Shown here one piece after another: positions 19,214-29,722 of a stretch of DNA of 64,000 bases (the stretch's first letter is position 1; the number at the start of each line of letters is the position of its first letter). Location of the stretch: positions 78,778 to 142,777 of the forward strand of contig NZ_JAAHTB010000009.1 in assembly GCF_010692745.1 (NCBI RefSeq). The letters run 5' to 3'. Under the pieces are notes generated by a model. It saw nothing but the letters and a program-made list of their open reading frames with translations. It was not told where the DNA came from and made no database searches. This stretch comes from Methylobacterium sp. BTF04. Lineage in GTDB: Bacteria > Pseudomonadota > Alphaproteobacteria > Rhizobiales > Beijerinckiaceae. The translations under genes and the position numbers were made by a program.

Positions 19214-20183
19214 GAACCTATCGGGATTGTCGCTCCGTGACCTCGAATACGTGGTGGCGGTGGCCGAGGAGACGCATTTCGGGCGGGCGGCCGAGCGCTG
19301 CAATGTCAGCCAGCCGACCCTGAGCGTTCAGGTGCGCAAGCTCGAAGAAGCCTTGGGCCTGGTGCTGTTCGAACGCAGCAACCGCCGGGTGATGCTGACC
19401 CCCGCCGGCCAGGGCATCGTCAGGCAGGCCCGCATCGTCCTGGCGGAGGCGCAGCGGCTCCTCGTGCTGGCGAGCGAGGGGCGCGGCGCGCCGCTCACCG
19501 GCCGGTTGGTGCTGGCCGCGATCCAGACCCTCGGACCCTACCTGTTCCCGCTGGTGCTGCGCAGCCTGCGCCAGGAATTCCCGCTGCTGGCGCTGGCGCT
19601 GAGCGAGGCGCGCACCGCCGAGATCCTCGAAGGGCTCCGCGACGGCCGCATCGACGCGGCCCTGGTGTCGCTGCCGGTGCCGATCTCGGGGCTGGCGATC
19701 ACGCCGCTCTTCGTCGAGCCGTTCCTGCTCGCCTGCCCGTCGGACCATCCGCTGGCGCAAGGCGGGACCCCGCGCGCCCGGGACATCGCCGGGCCGGACC
19801 TGCTCCTCCTCGACGAAGGCAATTGCCTGCGCGACCAGACCGTCACGGCCTGTGGCGCCGGAAGCGCCGCCGGGCGCCATGCCACCAGCCTCGAGACCCT
19901 GCGCTCGATGGTGGCGGCCGGCGCCGGCTACACCCTGCTGCCGGCGCTGGCGGTGCCGTCGGGGCCCGATCCGAGCGGCCTCACGGTGACGCGCAGCTTC
20001 GACATCGACGGGCCCGGCCGCACGGTGGCGCTGGCCTGGCGCTCCAGCGACCCGCGCGGCGCCGGCCTCGCCCATCTGGCGGCGTTCTTCAGAACCCACG
20101 CGCCGGAGGGGACCACGGCCTGCATCGCCGACGAACCGGCTTCGCCCGGCCCGCACCGTGACAGCGCGGGTCATCCGGTGTAG
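19212..20183 (+). CDS. oxyR: Hydrogen peroxide-sensing LysR regulator OxyR
   Basis: A 323-residue LysR-family protein. The helix-turn-helix covers about residues 18-60 (F-G-R-A-A-E-R-C-N-V-S-Q-P-T-L-S). The redox pair is present as C-L-R-D-Q-T-V-T-A-C (C205 and C214), matching the C-L-R-D-Q spacing of E. coli OxyR (C199/C208). The position next to katA supports the call. The start is the ATG that begins MNLSGLSLRDLEY; there is no good ribosome site directly before it, and an OxyR-like palindrome covers the codon. Confidence 0.93.
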   Translation: MNLSGLSLRDLEYVVAVAEETHFGRAAERCNVSQPTLSVQVRKLEEALGLVLFERSNRRVMLTPAGQGIVRQARIVLAEAQRLLVLASEGRGAPLTGRLVLAAIQTLGPYLFPLVLRSLRQEFPLLALALSEARTAEILEGLRDGRIDAALVSLPVPISGLAITPLFVEPFLLACPSDHPLAQGGTPRARDIAGPDLLLLDEGNCLRDQTVTACGAGSAAGRHATSLETLRSMVAAGAGYTLLPALAVPSGPDPSGLTVTRSFDIDGPGRTVALAWRSSDPRGAGLAHLAAFFRTHAPEGTTACIADEPASPGPHRDSAGHPV

Positions 20184-20223
20184 CGCCCGGCCACGCTTCC
20201 GATCCTCTCATTCGGCTGACCGC

Positions 20224-21282
20224 GTGTTCTCCATCCGATCGATCGGCCTGTGGGCGGCCCTCGTCCTGACCTCCGGTGCCCTCGCCTACGGGTTGTCGGT
20301 GGCCGGCTTTCCGGCGGCGCTCCTGCTCGGGCCGATGCTGGCGGCCATCGCCTTCGGGGTGAAGGGCGCGCGGCTGTCGGTGCCGAGGGCGGGATTCCAG
20401 GCGGCGCAGGCGATGATCGGCTGCCTCGTCGCCAAATCCGTCACCGCCGAGATCGTGGCGACGCTCACCGGCCACGGCCTGCTCATCCTGGCGGTGGTGC
20501 TGGTGACGGTGCTGGCCGGCGCCGTCGTCGGCTGGACGCTGACGCGCCTTCGCGTCTTGCCCGGCACCACCGCCGCGTGGGGGTCGTCCCCCGGAGGGGC
20601 CGCCGCCATGGTGGCGATGTCGGAGGATTACGGGGCCGACCCGCGCCTCGTCGCCTTCATGCAGTACGTCCGCGTCGTCGCCGTGGTGCTGTCGGCGTCC
20701 CTCGTCGCGCGGCTGCTCACCGACGTGTCCACCCCCGGTGGCGTCGCGGCCGCCGCCGCGGAGGCGAGCACGCCGCTCTCCGTCGCCGCGACGCTGGCCA
20801 TCGCCGCCGCCGGGGCCGGGATCGCGCTCGCCCTGAGGATGCCGGCCGGTGGCCTGATCGGACCGATGGTGCTCGGTGCCGTGCTGCACGCCACCGGAAC
20901 GGTCGCGATGGCGCTGCCCCTGCCGCTCCTCGACCTCGCCTATGCGACGATCGGCTGGTACGTCGGCCTGCGTTTTCGCGAGGAGACTCTGCGGGAGACG
21001 GTCACGGCCCTGCCCGGAATCCTCATCGCAACGCTCGGCGTCATCGCCCTGTGCGGCCTCTGGGCGTACGGGCTGACCTACCTGCTGCCTGTGGACTTCC
21101 TCACCGCCTACCTCGCCACCAGCCCCGGCGGCCTCGATTCGGTGGCGATCATCGCGGTCGGTTCGAAGGTCGACGTGTCGTTCGTCCTCGCGGTGCAGAC
21201 CCTGCGGCTGTTCGTGGTGCTCATCACCGGTCCGGTGCTGGCGAAATGGATCGCCCGCGGCGCGCCCACCGACAACGCCTGA
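20224..21282 (+). CDS. AbrB-family membrane protein (PF05145)
   Basis: About 352 residues with ten or so hydrophobic spans arranged as two related halves, each with a P-G-G-A/G-L motif (S-S-P-G-G-A-A-A-M-V in the first, T-S-P-G-G-L-D-S-V-A in the second). This is the AbrB duplication family, sometimes mislabelled ammonia monooxygenase; the transported substrate is unknown. The GTG at 20224 avoids overlap with oxyR. An in-frame start at 20158 would overlap oxyR by 26 bases and add a non-hydrophobic leader. Confidence 0.8.
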   Translation: MFSIRSIGLWAALVLTSGALAYGLSVAGFPAALLLGPMLAAIAFGVKGARLSVPRAGFQAAQAMIGCLVAKSVTAEIVATLTGHGLLILAVVLVTVLAGAVVGWTLTRLRVLPGTTAAWGSSPGGAAAMVAMSEDYGADPRLVAFMQYVRVVAVVLSASLVARLLTDVSTPGGVAAAAAEASTPLSVAATLAIAAAGAGIALALRMPAGGLIGPMVLGAVLHATGTVAMALPLPLLDLAYATIGWYVGLRFREETLRETVTALPGILIATLGVIALCGLWAYGLTYLLPVDFLTAYLATSPGGLDSVAIIAVGSKVDVSFVLAVQTLRLFVVLITGPVLAKWIARGAPTDNA

Positions 21283-21289
21283 GCCCGCG

Positions 21290-21637
21290 ATGCACGCCCT
21301 CTACCTCGCCTTCCTGAATTCCTGGCGCGGCCTCGTCCACGGGGCCCGTACCGAACGCGCGGTGCGCCTCGAACTGGCGCTCCTCGGCATCGGCGTGCCG
21401 TTGGCGTGTCTGGTGGGGGCGAGCCTGTGGGTGCGGGTGGCGCTCATCGTGAGCCTCCTGCTGATGCTCGCCGCCGAATTCCTGAACACCGCCATCGAGA
21501 AGCTGTGCGACCATCTCCACCCCGACCACCATCCGCGGATCGGGATCGTCAAGGATCTGGCCTCGGCCGGGACCTTCCTGGCGCAGGGCATCGCCGCCCT
21601 GGTCTGGCTCGCGGCCCTCTACGAGCGGCTGCCGTAG
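21290..21637 (+). CDS. dgkA: Diacylglycerol kinase
   Basis: A 115-residue integral membrane kinase that phosphorylates diacylglycerol so that it re-enters phospholipid synthesis. The family motif is seen as A-E-F-L-N-T-A-I-E-K-L-C-D followed by K-D-L-A-S-A-G. Three membrane spans fit the usual trimeric DgkA. It follows the AbrB-family gene by seven bases and is probably co-transcribed. Confidence 0.95.
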   Translation: MHALYLAFLNSWRGLVHGARTERAVRLELALLGIGVPLACLVGASLWVRVALIVSLLLMLAAEFLNTAIEKLCDHLHPDHHPRIGIVKDLASAGTFLAQGIAALVWLAALYERLP

Positions 21638-21791
21638 CGGCCGAGTAAGCGCGGCGGATATCGGCAAGGCCGCCCTTTCGAGCATGACGTCCGCCGCGAG
21701 GGTGAAGTGGTCGCGCTCGCTTCTGCGCTGCACAAGACCTATGTGCGAGGAGATAGACTCGACCGTATCCTGATCCGGGGCCCGCGTTTCC

Positions 21792-23342
21792 TTGACCGAC
21801 TACATCCGCAAGATCCTCACCGCCCGCGTCTACGACGTCGCCATCGAGAGCCCGCTCGATCCGATGCCGCGCATGTCGGTGCGCCTCGGCCGTCCGGTGC
21901 TGCTGAAGCGCGAGGACCTGCAGCCGGTCTTCTCGTTCAAGCTGCGCGGCGCCTACAACAAGATGTCGGGGCTCTCAGCCGAGGTTCTGGCGCAAGGGGT
22001 CGTCTGCGCCTCCGCCGGCAACCATGCGCAGGGCGTCGCCCTGGCGGCTGCGCGTCTCACCGTGCGCGCCGTCATCGTGATGCCGCGGACCACGCCGGCC
22101 ATCAAGGTCGATGCCTGCCGGGCGCGCGGCGCCGAGGTGATCCTGTTCGGCGACACCTTCGACGAGGCTCTGGGCCATGCCCGCAAGCTCGAGGTCGAGC
22201 AGGGCCTGACCTTCCTGCACCCGTTCGACGATCCCGACGTGATCGCCGGCCAGGGCACCATCGGCATGGAAATCCTGACCCAGCATTCCGGTCCGATCGA
22301 GGCGATCTTCGTCCCCATCGGCGGCGGCGGCCTCGCGGCCGGCATCGCCACCTTCGTGAAGTACCTGCGCCCCGAGACCAAGGTCATCGGGGTCGAGCCC
22401 GACGATGCCGCCTGCATGAAGGCCGCTCTGGATGCCGACGAGCGGGTGATCCTGCCGACGGTGGGCCTCTTCGCCGATGGCGTTGCCGTGCGCCAGGCCG
22501 GCGAGGAGACGTTCCGCCTGTGCCGTGAGCATCTCGACGAAGTCATCACCGTCGATACCGACGCCATGTGCGCGGCGGTCAAGGACATCTTCGACGACAC
22601 CCGGGCGATCTCGGAGCCGTCGGGCGCCCTGGCTCTGGCCGGCGCCAAGGCCTACGCGGCGCGGGGCGGCGATGCCGGCGGGACCCTCGTGGCGATCTCC
22701 AGCGGGGCCAATCTCAATTTCGACCGCCTGCGCCACATCGCCGAGCGCGCCGAAATCGGCGAGCAGCGCGAGGTCTTACTCGGTGTCACCATCCCCGAGC
22801 GACCGGGCGCCTATCGGACCTTCATCCGCACCCTCGGGCCGCGGGCCATCACCGAGTTCAACTATCGCTACGCCAGGGATGCGGATGCGCAGATCTTCGT
22901 CGGCATCAACCTGGCCGGCGGCGCGCCCGAGAAGCGCGCGCTGATCGCGGATCTCCGCGACAACGGCTACCGCGTGCTCGACATGAGCGACAACGAGATG
23001 GCCAAGGTCCATATTCGCTACATGGTCGGTGGCCGGGCGACGGGATTGGCGCATGAGCGCCTCTACCGCTTCCAGTTTCCGGAGCGCCCGGGGGCGTTGC
23101 TGAAGTTCCTCGACTGTCTCGGCGACGGGTTCGACATCTCCCTGTTCCATTACCGCAACCACGGCGCCGATTATGGCCGGGTGCTGGCGGGCATCGACGT
23201 GGCGCCGGCCGATCGTACGCGCTTCGACGCGGCGGTGGCGGCGCTCGATTATCCGTGCGTCGACGAGACCGACAACCCGGCCTATCGGATGTTCCTCGAC
23301 GATGGTGCGCAGGATTCCGCCGGTGGCTTGCCGGGCGCCTAA
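21792..23342 (+). CDS. ilvA: Threonine ammonia-lyase, biosynthetic
   Basis: A 516-residue PLP enzyme making 2-oxobutanoate for isoleucine. The PLP lysine is in F-S-F-K-L-R-G-A-Y-N-K (near residue 50), the phosphate loop is I-G-G-G-G-L-A-A-G, and the C-terminal 180 residues hold two ACT-like regulatory domains, so isoleucine feedback is expected. The start is TTG, since the conserved TDYIRKILTARVYDVA begins there and no ATG is near. The full two-ACT length is typical of the anabolic enzyme. Confidence 0.94.
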   Translation: MTDYIRKILTARVYDVAIESPLDPMPRMSVRLGRPVLLKREDLQPVFSFKLRGAYNKMSGLSAEVLAQGVVCASAGNHAQGVALAAARLTVRAVIVMPRTTPAIKVDACRARGAEVILFGDTFDEALGHARKLEVEQGLTFLHPFDDPDVIAGQGTIGMEILTQHSGPIEAIFVPIGGGGLAAGIATFVKYLRPETKVIGVEPDDAACMKAALDADERVILPTVGLFADGVAVRQAGEETFRLCREHLDEVITVDTDAMCAAVKDIFDDTRAISEPSGALALAGAKAYAARGGDAGGTLVAISSGANLNFDRLRHIAERAEIGEQREVLLGVTIPERPGAYRTFIRTLGPRAITEFNYRYARDADAQIFVGINLAGGAPEKRALIADLRDNGYRVLDMSDNEMAKVHIRYMVGGRATGLAHERLYRFQFPERPGALLKFLDCLGDGFDISLFHYRNHGADYGRVLAGIDVAPADRTRFDAAVAALDYPCVDETDNPAYRMFLDDGAQDSAGGLPGA

Positions 23343-23570
23343 GACGTCGAAAGCCGCGTCAGCGGTTTCCGATGAACGCGTGCGGGCCAATCATGCAGAT
23401 CTCGGAACGGCATCGAAAATTCCGAGTCGATCGACGCACCCGATATTGGCGATGTGATTTTCCGCGCATGGACTTACCCTGACTTGGGAAATCGAGCGGA
23501 ACGAAAACTGAAAGGATTTTCTTAAAGCGCTGTGTGCGATGCCATGAGGGTTCCCCGTATCGGTGCTCTC

Positions 23571-25721
23571 ATGTCCCTGTTCGCCAGCCTCAATACCCGC
23601 CTCCCGGCGATCATCGTCGGCCTGGCCCTCGTCAGCTCGACCGCCATGGGTGGCTTGAGCTGGTACTCGGCCCGGGCTGGCCTCGTCGCAGCGGCCGAAG
23701 ACCGGCTGGATCTGGCGGCCACTGCCCGCAAGACCGGCATCGAACTGGTGGTGGAACGCGCCGGCGGCGATCTCGCCACCACGGCATCGAATGCGCAGGT
23801 CAGCGGCAATTTCGGCGATCTGGTTGAGGCGCTCGACCCGGCCAAGCCGGACTTCGCCCAGCTCGTCCAGACCTATTCCGGCGCGGCCACGCCGGAAGGG
23901 CGGATGGCGGCCGAGGCGCCCGCAACCATGTACGGCCGCCGCCATGCGAAGGTGCAGGAAGTGGCGCGCAAGCTCGTCGAGCGGCCCGGCTACGCCGACC
24001 TCGTCTTCGTCTCCGAGGATGGACGGATCGTCTACACCACCACGAAGGGCGCCGATTTCTCGCACGACCTGTCCGAGCCCGCCTTGAAGGAGACCGGTCT
24101 CGCCAAGCTCATCGAACGCCTGAAGGCGGCCGATGCGGACGCGACCCTGTTCGAGGATTTCGCGCCGTATCCCGCGGAGGCGGCTCCCTCCGCTTTCCTC
24201 GGCCGCGCGGTGGCGCGTCGCGCCAACGTGGCCATGGGCACCGGTCAAGCGGCCGCCCGCATCGGCTTCGTCGTGATGCGGGTGACCCCGGCCCTGTTCG
24301 ACCGGACCCTGTCCGATCGCGGCGGCCTCGGCGACACCGGACGGATCATGGCCGTCGGCACCGATGGCCTGTTGCGGAGCAATCCGCCCCTGTCCGGTGG
24401 CGAGAAGGCGGGCAGCCCCGTTGCCCAGCTCGGCATTGACAAGGCGGCTTTGGGCAGCGCCCATCCGTTCACCTACACCGCTGCGGACGGAACCCGGATG
24501 GCCGCCACCGCGCAGGTCTCCGTCATGGGCGCGCCGTGGACGATCGTCGCCGAACAATCGCAGAACGAGACGCTGAAGGCGGTCGGCGCCCTCACCCGCT
24601 CCCTGGCCCTCGTGGCCCTGCTGGTTCTGCTCGCGACCGCCGTCCTCGGCTTCGTCTTCTCCCGCAGTATCGTCGGGCCGCTCGGTGCACTCACCCGTGC
24701 GCTGGAAGCTCTGGCCCGCCGCGAGACCCTAGCCGAGGTGCCCGGCAGCCGCCGCAACGACGAGATCGGCGGGATTGCCCGCGCGGTGGTGACGATCCGC
24801 GACATCTCGCTCGAGGAGGCCGCACGCCAGCTGGAGACCACCCATGCCGAGCGGATGCGCCAGGAGACGGAGCGTCGCGAGATGCTCAAGCACCTCGCCG
24901 ACGATTTCGAGCGTTCCGTCGGCCGGATCGTCGAGCACGTGGCCCAGGCGTCGCACGGCCTCCAGGACGCCTCCGGTACCATGACCCTGGCGGTGGAGGG
25001 CACCGCGCAGCGCTCGAACTCCGTCGCCCTCAACGCCCATGAGACCGCCGGCAACGTCAACACCGTCGCGGCGGCGGCCGAGGAACTCGGCGCCACCGTT
25101 CAGGAGATCGGCCGTCAGGTCGAGCAGGCCGCCGAGATGTCGCGCTTTGCAGTGGACGAGGCCAACCGGACCGCGGAGAGCATGCGTTCGCTCTCGGCCG
25201 CTGCCACCCGCATCGGCAACGTGGTCGGCCTCGTCTCGCAGATCGCCTCGCAGACCAACCTGTTGGCGCTCAATGCCACCATCGAGGCGGCGCGCGCCGG
25301 CGAGGCCGGCCGTGGCTTCTCCGTCGTCGCGGCCGAGGTGAAGAGCCTCGCCGAACAGACCGCGCGGGCCACCACCGAGATCGGCGAGCAGGTGCAGGCG
25401 ATCCAGGGCGCGGCCGGCGGTGCGACCGGTGCCATCCAGGGCATCGTCACCCGCATCGAGGGCATGAGCATGGTCACCAGCAGCATCGCTGCGGCGGTGG
25501 AGGAGCAGAGCCTGACGACCCAGGAGATCGTGCGCAACATGAGCCAGGCTTCGGCCGGCACCAGCGCGATGACCACCGATATCGAGGAGGTCGCCCGCTC
25601 GGCCGCAGAGGCCGGCGCCTCCGCCAGCCAGCTCATGCAGGCCTCCGGCGACCTGTCGCGTCAGTCGGAGAGCCTGAGCTCCGAGGTCGCCCAGTTCCTC
25701 GCCACCGTGCGGGCCGCCTGA
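23571..25721 (+). CDS. Methyl-accepting chemotaxis protein
   Basis: A 716-residue chemoreceptor: an N-terminal membrane span, a periplasmic sensor of about 300 residues, a second span near residues 340-363, a HAMP domain, then a long helical signalling domain. The hairpin tip resembles the receptor consensus ([29 protein letters not shown]). The ATG at 23571 was preferred to 23532 because it starts directly before the first span. There is no C-terminal CheR-binding pentapeptide. The ligand is unknown. Confidence 0.92.
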   Translation: MSLFASLNTRLPAIIVGLALVSSTAMGGLSWYSARAGLVAAAEDRLDLAATARKTGIELVVERAGGDLATTASNAQVSGNFGDLVEALDPAKPDFAQLVQTYSGAATPEGRMAAEAPATMYGRRHAKVQEVARKLVERPGYADLVFVSEDGRIVYTTTKGADFSHDLSEPALKETGLAKLIERLKAADADATLFEDFAPYPAEAAPSAFLGRAVARRANVAMGTGQAAARIGFVVMRVTPALFDRTLSDRGGLGDTGRIMAVGTDGLLRSNPPLSGGEKAGSPVAQLGIDKAALGSAHPFTYTAADGTRMAATAQVSVMGAPWTIVAEQSQNETLKAVGALTRSLALVALLVLLATAVLGFVFSRSIVGPLGALTRALEALARRETLAEVPGSRRNDEIGGIARAVVTIRDISLEEAARQLETTHAERMRQETERREMLKHLADDFERSVGRIVEHVAQASHGLQDASGTMTLAVEGTAQRSNSVALNAHETAGNVNTVAAAAEELGATVQEIGRQVEQAAEMSRFAVDEANRTAESMRSLSAAATRIGNVVGLVSQIASQTNLLALNATIEAARAGEAGRGFSVVAAEVKSLAEQTARATTEIGEQVQAIQGAAGGATGAIQGIVTRIEGMSMVTSSIAAAVEEQSLTTQEIVRNMSQASAGTSAMTTDIEEVARSAAEAGASASQLMQASGDLSRQSESLSSEVAQFLATVRAA

Positions 25722-25764
25722 GCGATCGCCGCAGCGCAGGGTGTCGGAAGAGGCGCGAACCGAC

Positions 25765-26790
25765 TCAGAAGTGACTGAACGATCCGGCGGACGGGAGCGC
25801 AATGGGCCCGTCCGCGGATCGGAAGACGGGCGCCCCCGCCCCCGCCGTGACGGTGCCGATCACCGTCATGGGTACGCCGACGGCATTCGCGTCGAAGAGG
25901 CAGGCGGCGAGATGCTCGGGAGCCACCGCGCAGAGGATCTCGTAATCGTCGCCGCCGGTAAGGATCGTGGTCAGGAGATCGGGTGCGAGGGCGAGCGCCC
26001 GGGCGGCAGCCTCCGACAGCGGCAGGTCGGCGAGCGCGATCGCGGCCGAGCGTCCCCCACCCTCCGGCGCCGTGCCTTTCAGCATCTTTGCGAGGTCGCC
26101 GGCGAGGCCGTCGGAGATGTCCATCGCCGCGCGTGCGTGCCGGCGCAGGACCGGCCCCAGCGCGAGGCGGGGCTGCGGGTGCCAATAGCGGTCTATGAGG
26201 ACATCACACCCCTGCGCGCCGAGCGCCGTCCCCCAGGCCGGCATCGGCCCGCTGCGCAGGAGCAGGCCGAGGGCGGCGTCGCCGATGGTGCCGCTGACGC
26301 AGATCCGGTCGCCGATGCGCGCCGTCATCCGCCGCACCATGGTGCCGGCCGGAACTTCGCCGAGCGCCGTCACCCCGATCGAGGTCGGGCCGGCGGCCCG
26401 CACCGTATCGCCACCCAGCAGCGGAATGCCGAAATCGCGGATCGCTCCTGCGAGGCCGGCGGCGAAGTCCGCGAGCCACGCCTCGGTCCAGTCGTCGGCC
26501 AGCGCCAGGGTGAGGAGGATGCCGCGCGGGCTGGCGCCCTTGGCGGCCAGATCCGAGCAATTCACCCCGAGCGCCTTGCGGGCGATGGAGGCCGGCGGGT
26601 CGTCGGGAAAGAAATGCACGCCGGCGACGATGGCGTCCGCGGTCAGGACGAGGTCGCAGCCGGGGCTTGGCGTCAGGGTCGCCGCGTCGTCGGACAGACC
26701 GTCCGCACCGGGACCGGCGAGCGGCGCGAAGTAGCGCGCGATCAGGCCGTCCTCGGTGGAGCGGGACCCGCTCACGCCGGGTCCGATCAA
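25765..26790 (-). CDS. thiL: Thiamine-monophosphate kinase
   Basis: A 341-residue PurM-fold kinase that makes thiamine diphosphate. Seen are the N-terminal S-T-E-D-G-L-I-A-R-Y-F, D-A-I-V-A-G-V-H-F (metal and nucleotide site), G-G-D-T-V-R and D-I-S-D-G-L-A-G-D-L. It is the last gene of the leftward glyA-to-thiL block and overlaps nusB by four bases. It converges on the chemoreceptor gene. Confidence 0.95.
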   Translation of the reverse strand: MIGPGVSGSRSTEDGLIARYFAPLAGPGADGLSDDAATLTPSPGCDLVLTADAIVAGVHFFPDDPPASIARKALGVNCSDLAAKGASPRGILLTLALADDWTEAWLADFAAGLAGAIRDFGIPLLGGDTVRAAGPTSIGVTALGEVPAGTMVRRMTARIGDRICVSGTIGDAALGLLLRSGPMPAWGTALGAQGCDVLIDRYWHPQPRLALGPVLRRHARAAMDISDGLAGDLAKMLKGTAPEGGGRSAAIALADLPLSEAAARALALAPDLLTTILTGGDDYEILCAVAPEHLAACLFDANAVGVPMTVIGTVTAGAGAPVFRSADGPIALPSAGSFSHF

Positions 26791-27266
26791 GCTTTACCCG
26801 AGCCCGGCAGCCCGGCGAATTCCGCGCCGCGGACTTCGCGGGCGATCTTGTCCAGCACGGCATTGACCATGCCGGGCTCGTCGCCGCCGTAGAAGCTGTA
26901 GGCCACGTCGACATATTCGGAGATCGCCGCCCGCGCCGGCACGTCGCGCCGATACATCAGCTCGTAGGCGCCGGCCCGCAGGATCGCCCGCAGCACCGCC
27001 TCGATCCGCTTCAGCGGCCAACCCTGCGCCAGGGCACCGTCGAGCTGCGGATCGATCGCCCGCTGCTCCTCGACCACGCCGCGCAGCAGGTCGCGGAAGA
27101 ACGCGGTTTCCGCTGGCGGGTGCTCGATGCCCTCCACCGTCCGGCCGATCCAGAAGGTCTCGAACTCGGCCATCGCCTCGATCACGCCCTTGCCGGAAAT
27201 TTCCATCTCGTAGAGGGCCTGCACCACGGCCAGGCGGGCGCCGCTGCGCGCGATCGACTTCGCCAT
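26787..27266 (-). CDS. nusB: Transcription antitermination factor NusB
   Basis: A 159-residue all-helical RNA-binding protein that joins NusE on boxA of rRNA leaders. Typical parts are A-R-L-A-V-V-Q-A-L-Y-E-M-E near the start and L-R-A-G-A-Y-E-L in the middle, with V-N-A-V-L-D-K-I-A-R-E-V at the end. It lies four bases downstream of ribH and overlaps thiL (ATGA), the standard order in this class. Confidence 0.95.
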   Translation of the reverse strand: MAKSIARSGARLAVVQALYEMEISGKGVIEAMAEFETFWIGRTVEGIEHPPAETAFFRDLLRGVVEEQRAIDPQLDGALAQGWPLKRIEAVLRAILRAGAYELMYRRDVPARAAISEYVDVAYSFYGGDEPGMVNAVLDKIAREVRGAEFAGLPGSGKA

Positions 27267-27270
27267 GATC

Positions 27271-27777
27271 TTATTCCTCTCCCACCGACGCGGCAGCGGC
27301 GGCGCGCTTCAGGGCCAGAACCGCCAGCGCGGCTTCGGCCGCGCCGCCACCCTTGTTCATCTCCGCCACGCGGGCACGGGCGAAGGCCTGCGCCTCCGTC
27401 TCGACGGTGAGGATGCCGTTGCCGAGCGGGAGCCGTAGGTTCACCGACATGTCCATGAGCGCCCGCGCGCTTTCGCCGGCGACGATGTCGTAATGTCCGG
27501 TTTCGCCGCGGATGACACAGCCGAGGGCCACGGCCGCATCGTAGGGGCGCCCCGCACGGGCGGCGGCCTCGACGAGGATCGCGATGGCGGCGGGAATCTC
27601 TAGGGCGCCCGGTACCGTGACGATGGTCGATTCGGCCTCGGCGGCGTCGAGGACGCCCTGCGCGCCGGCCAGGAGTTCGTCCGCCAACTCACCATAGTAG
27701 CGCGCCTCGACCACGAGGACGCGGGCACCCTTGACGGTGTCGGCGACGGGGCGGGACGCGGGTGGTGTCGAAACCAT
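27271..27777 (-). CDS. ribH: 6,7-dimethyl-8-ribityllumazine synthase
   Basis: A 168-residue enzyme that condenses the ribityl-aminouracil with dihydroxybutanone phosphate. Diagnostic parts are [26 protein letters not shown] (catalytic His in GHYD) and L-G-N-G-I-L-T-V. It is separated from ribE by 191 bases, the largest gap in the block, in which I see no gene; ribH-nusB-thiL may have a promoter of their own. Confidence 0.95.
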   Translation of the reverse strand: MVSTPPASRPVADTVKGARVLVVEARYYGELADELLAGAQGVLDAAEAESTIVTVPGALEIPAAIAILVEAAARAGRPYDAAVALGCVIRGETGHYDIVAGESARALMDMSVNLRLPLGNGILTVETEAQAFARARVAEMNKGGGAAEAALAVLALKRAAAAASVGEE

Positions 27778-27968
27778 CGAAAGGCCTTGAGCAGGATGGA
27801 GCGGACGCCACCCTTCCGCGACGCATGGGGATGGGTGACGGGATCGGGGTTGCGGCGCTGGACCGCGTCGGTCGTTGCGACGCGCGGCCTTCTGAGTCAG
27901 CCGTCACGGGCCGCTCGGTCATTGCCGCGAGCGATAGACCGAAGGGGGCGCTGCCACAAGCGCTGTGC

Positions 27969-28613
27969 TTACCCCCCGATCTCCGCACGGCTCTCGGCGA
28001 GCCGGGCGGCGTAGCGGGCGATCAGGTCGACTTCGAGATTGAGCCGGTCGCCGACCCGGCGCTCGCCCCAGGTGGTCACCGCGAGCGTGTGCGGGATCAG
28101 CAGCACCGAGAACAGGTCGCCCTGCACGCTGTTGACGGTGAGCGAGGTGCCGTCGAGGCAGACCGAGCCCTTCTCGGCGATGAAGCGGGCGAGCGCGGCG
28201 GGCGCCCGCAGGGTGAAGCGGTCGCTCGGCGCCCATTGCGGATCGCCCTCCCCCCCGGTGACGCTCTCGCGCGCCACGATCTCGGCAAGGCCGTCGACAT
28301 GGCCGGTGACGAGGTGACCGCCGAGCTCATCGCCGATCCTGAGCGAGCGTTCGAGATTGATCCGGGTGCCCTCGCGCCATCTCCCCACGTTGGTGCGCTC
28401 CAGCGTCTCGGCGGCAGCGTCGACGCCGAACAGGCAGCCATCCTCGGTCGGCGCGATGGTCACGGCGGTGAGACAGGGCCCGGAACAGGCGATGGAGGCG
28501 CCGAGCGCGATGGTGGCCGGATCGTAGGACGCCCGGATGGTCAGGTGGCGCAGGCGATCCGTGCCGGAGACGGCGACGACGCGGCCGACATCCGTGACGA
28601 GTCCGGTGAACAT
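27969..28613 (-). CDS. ribE: Riboflavin synthase alpha chain
   Basis: A 214-residue protein of two tandem lumazine-binding domains; it dismutates two lumazines to riboflavin. It begins with the family's M-F-T-G-L-V-T-D-V-G, and repeat 2 shows the matching I-N-L-E-R-S-L and G-H-L-V-T-G-H-V-D-G motifs. It starts two bases after the ribD stop, so translation is coupled. Confidence 0.95.
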   Translation of the reverse strand: MFTGLVTDVGRVVAVSGTDRLRHLTIRASYDPATIALGASIACSGPCLTAVTIAPTEDGCLFGVDAAAETLERTNVGRWREGTRINLERSLRIGDELGGHLVTGHVDGLAEIVARESVTGGEGDPQWAPSDRFTLRAPAALARFIAEKGSVCLDGTSLTVNSVQGDLFSVLLIPHTLAVTTWGERRVGDRLNLEVDLIARYAARLAESRAEIGG

Positions 28614-28615
28614 CT

Positions 28616-29722
28616 TCAGTGGCTCCGTTCGTAGGTCACGGCACGGTCGGGACCCAGAATCCGAGTCTCCACCGGCGCGAGGTGGCCGCTGGCGAGGCGC
28701 TCACCGAGGCAGGGACCGATGGCGGGAAGGCCACCGGAGCCTGTCAGGTTCGCCGGGCCGGTGATCAGGGTGCAGACGTCGATGAGATCGGCCTGGGCCA
28801 GCGCGTCGGCAAGGTGCGGGCCGCCCTCGCAGCAGATCCGCGTGAGGCCACGCTCGCCCAGGGCGCGGAGGGCCGCCGACAGGTCGATCCGGCCCGATGC
28901 CTCGGAATCGACCTGCAGAATCTCGACGCCGAGCGACGTTAGCATGCGCTTGGCGTGGATGGGCGCGCGCCGCGTGGTGATCACCAGTGTCGGGATGTCG
29001 CGCGCGGCGCGCACCAGATGGGCGGTGGGCAGGATACGCAGGTTCGAATCGAGCACGATGCGCAACGGCGAGCGCTGGCCGAGGCCCGGAAGGCGTACGG
29101 TGAGCGAGGGATCGTCCGCCCGCGCCGTGCCGATGCCGACCAGGATCGCATCGGCATGTGCGCGCCAGAGATGGACCATCCCGTCGGCGATCGGGCCGGT
29201 GATGCGCAGGCGTTCGTGCGGCGCACCGGCGGCGAAGCCGTCACGGGTCTGGGCGAGCTTGAGGTGGAGGCTCGGGCGCCCTTTGGTGACACGGGTGACG
29301 TGTCCGATATGGTCGCGCGCCGCCTGCTCGGAGAGCACACCGGTGGTGAGCGCGATTCCGGCCTGGGTGAGGAGCGCGTACCCGCGCCCGGCGACCCGCG
29401 GGTCCGGATCCTCCAGCGCCGTGACCACGCGCGCGATCCCGGCGGCGAGGATGGCCTCGGTACAGGGCGGCGTCCGTCCGTGATGCGAGCACGGCTCCAG
29501 GGTGACGTAGAGTGTTGCGCCCCGTGCCGCGCCGTCGGCCATGGCCAAAGCCACGGGCTCGCCATGGGGGCGCCCGCCCGGCGCGGTGACAGCCTGGCCG
29601 ACGATGCGTCCGTCGTCCGTCACAACCACGGCCCCGACGGAGGGGTTCGGCCAGGTCCGCCCGAGGTTGCGCAGTCCGAGCGCCAAGGCGAGGCGCATGA
29701 AACGTGGGTCGGCCTCGCTCAT
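28616..29722 (-). CDS. ribD: Bifunctional riboflavin deaminase-reductase RibD
   Basis: A 368-residue fusion: an N-terminal cytidine-deaminase-like domain and a C-terminal reductase that together process the pyrimidine intermediate of riboflavin synthesis. The zinc site is H-G-E-P-V-A-L followed by [11 protein letters not shown]; the first motif reads HGE where most RibD proteins have HAE, but the ligand His and catalytic Glu are kept. The reductase half contains [11 protein letters not shown]. The start overlaps nrdR by four bases. Confidence 0.94.
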   Translation of the reverse strand: MSEADPRFMRLALALGLRNLGRTWPNPSVGAVVVTDDGRIVGQAVTAPGGRPHGEPVALAMADGAARGATLYVTLEPCSHHGRTPPCTEAILAAGIARVVTALEDPDPRVAGRGYALLTQAGIALTTGVLSEQAARDHIGHVTRVTKGRPSLHLKLAQTRDGFAAGAPHERLRITGPIADGMVHLWRAHADAILVGIGTARADDPSLTVRLPGLGQRSPLRIVLDSNLRILPTAHLVRAARDIPTLVITTRRAPIHAKRMLTSLGVEILQVDSEASGRIDLSAALRALGERGLTRICCEGGPHLADALAQADLIDVCTLITGPANLTGSGGLPAIGPCLGERLASGHLAPVETRILGPDRAVTYERSH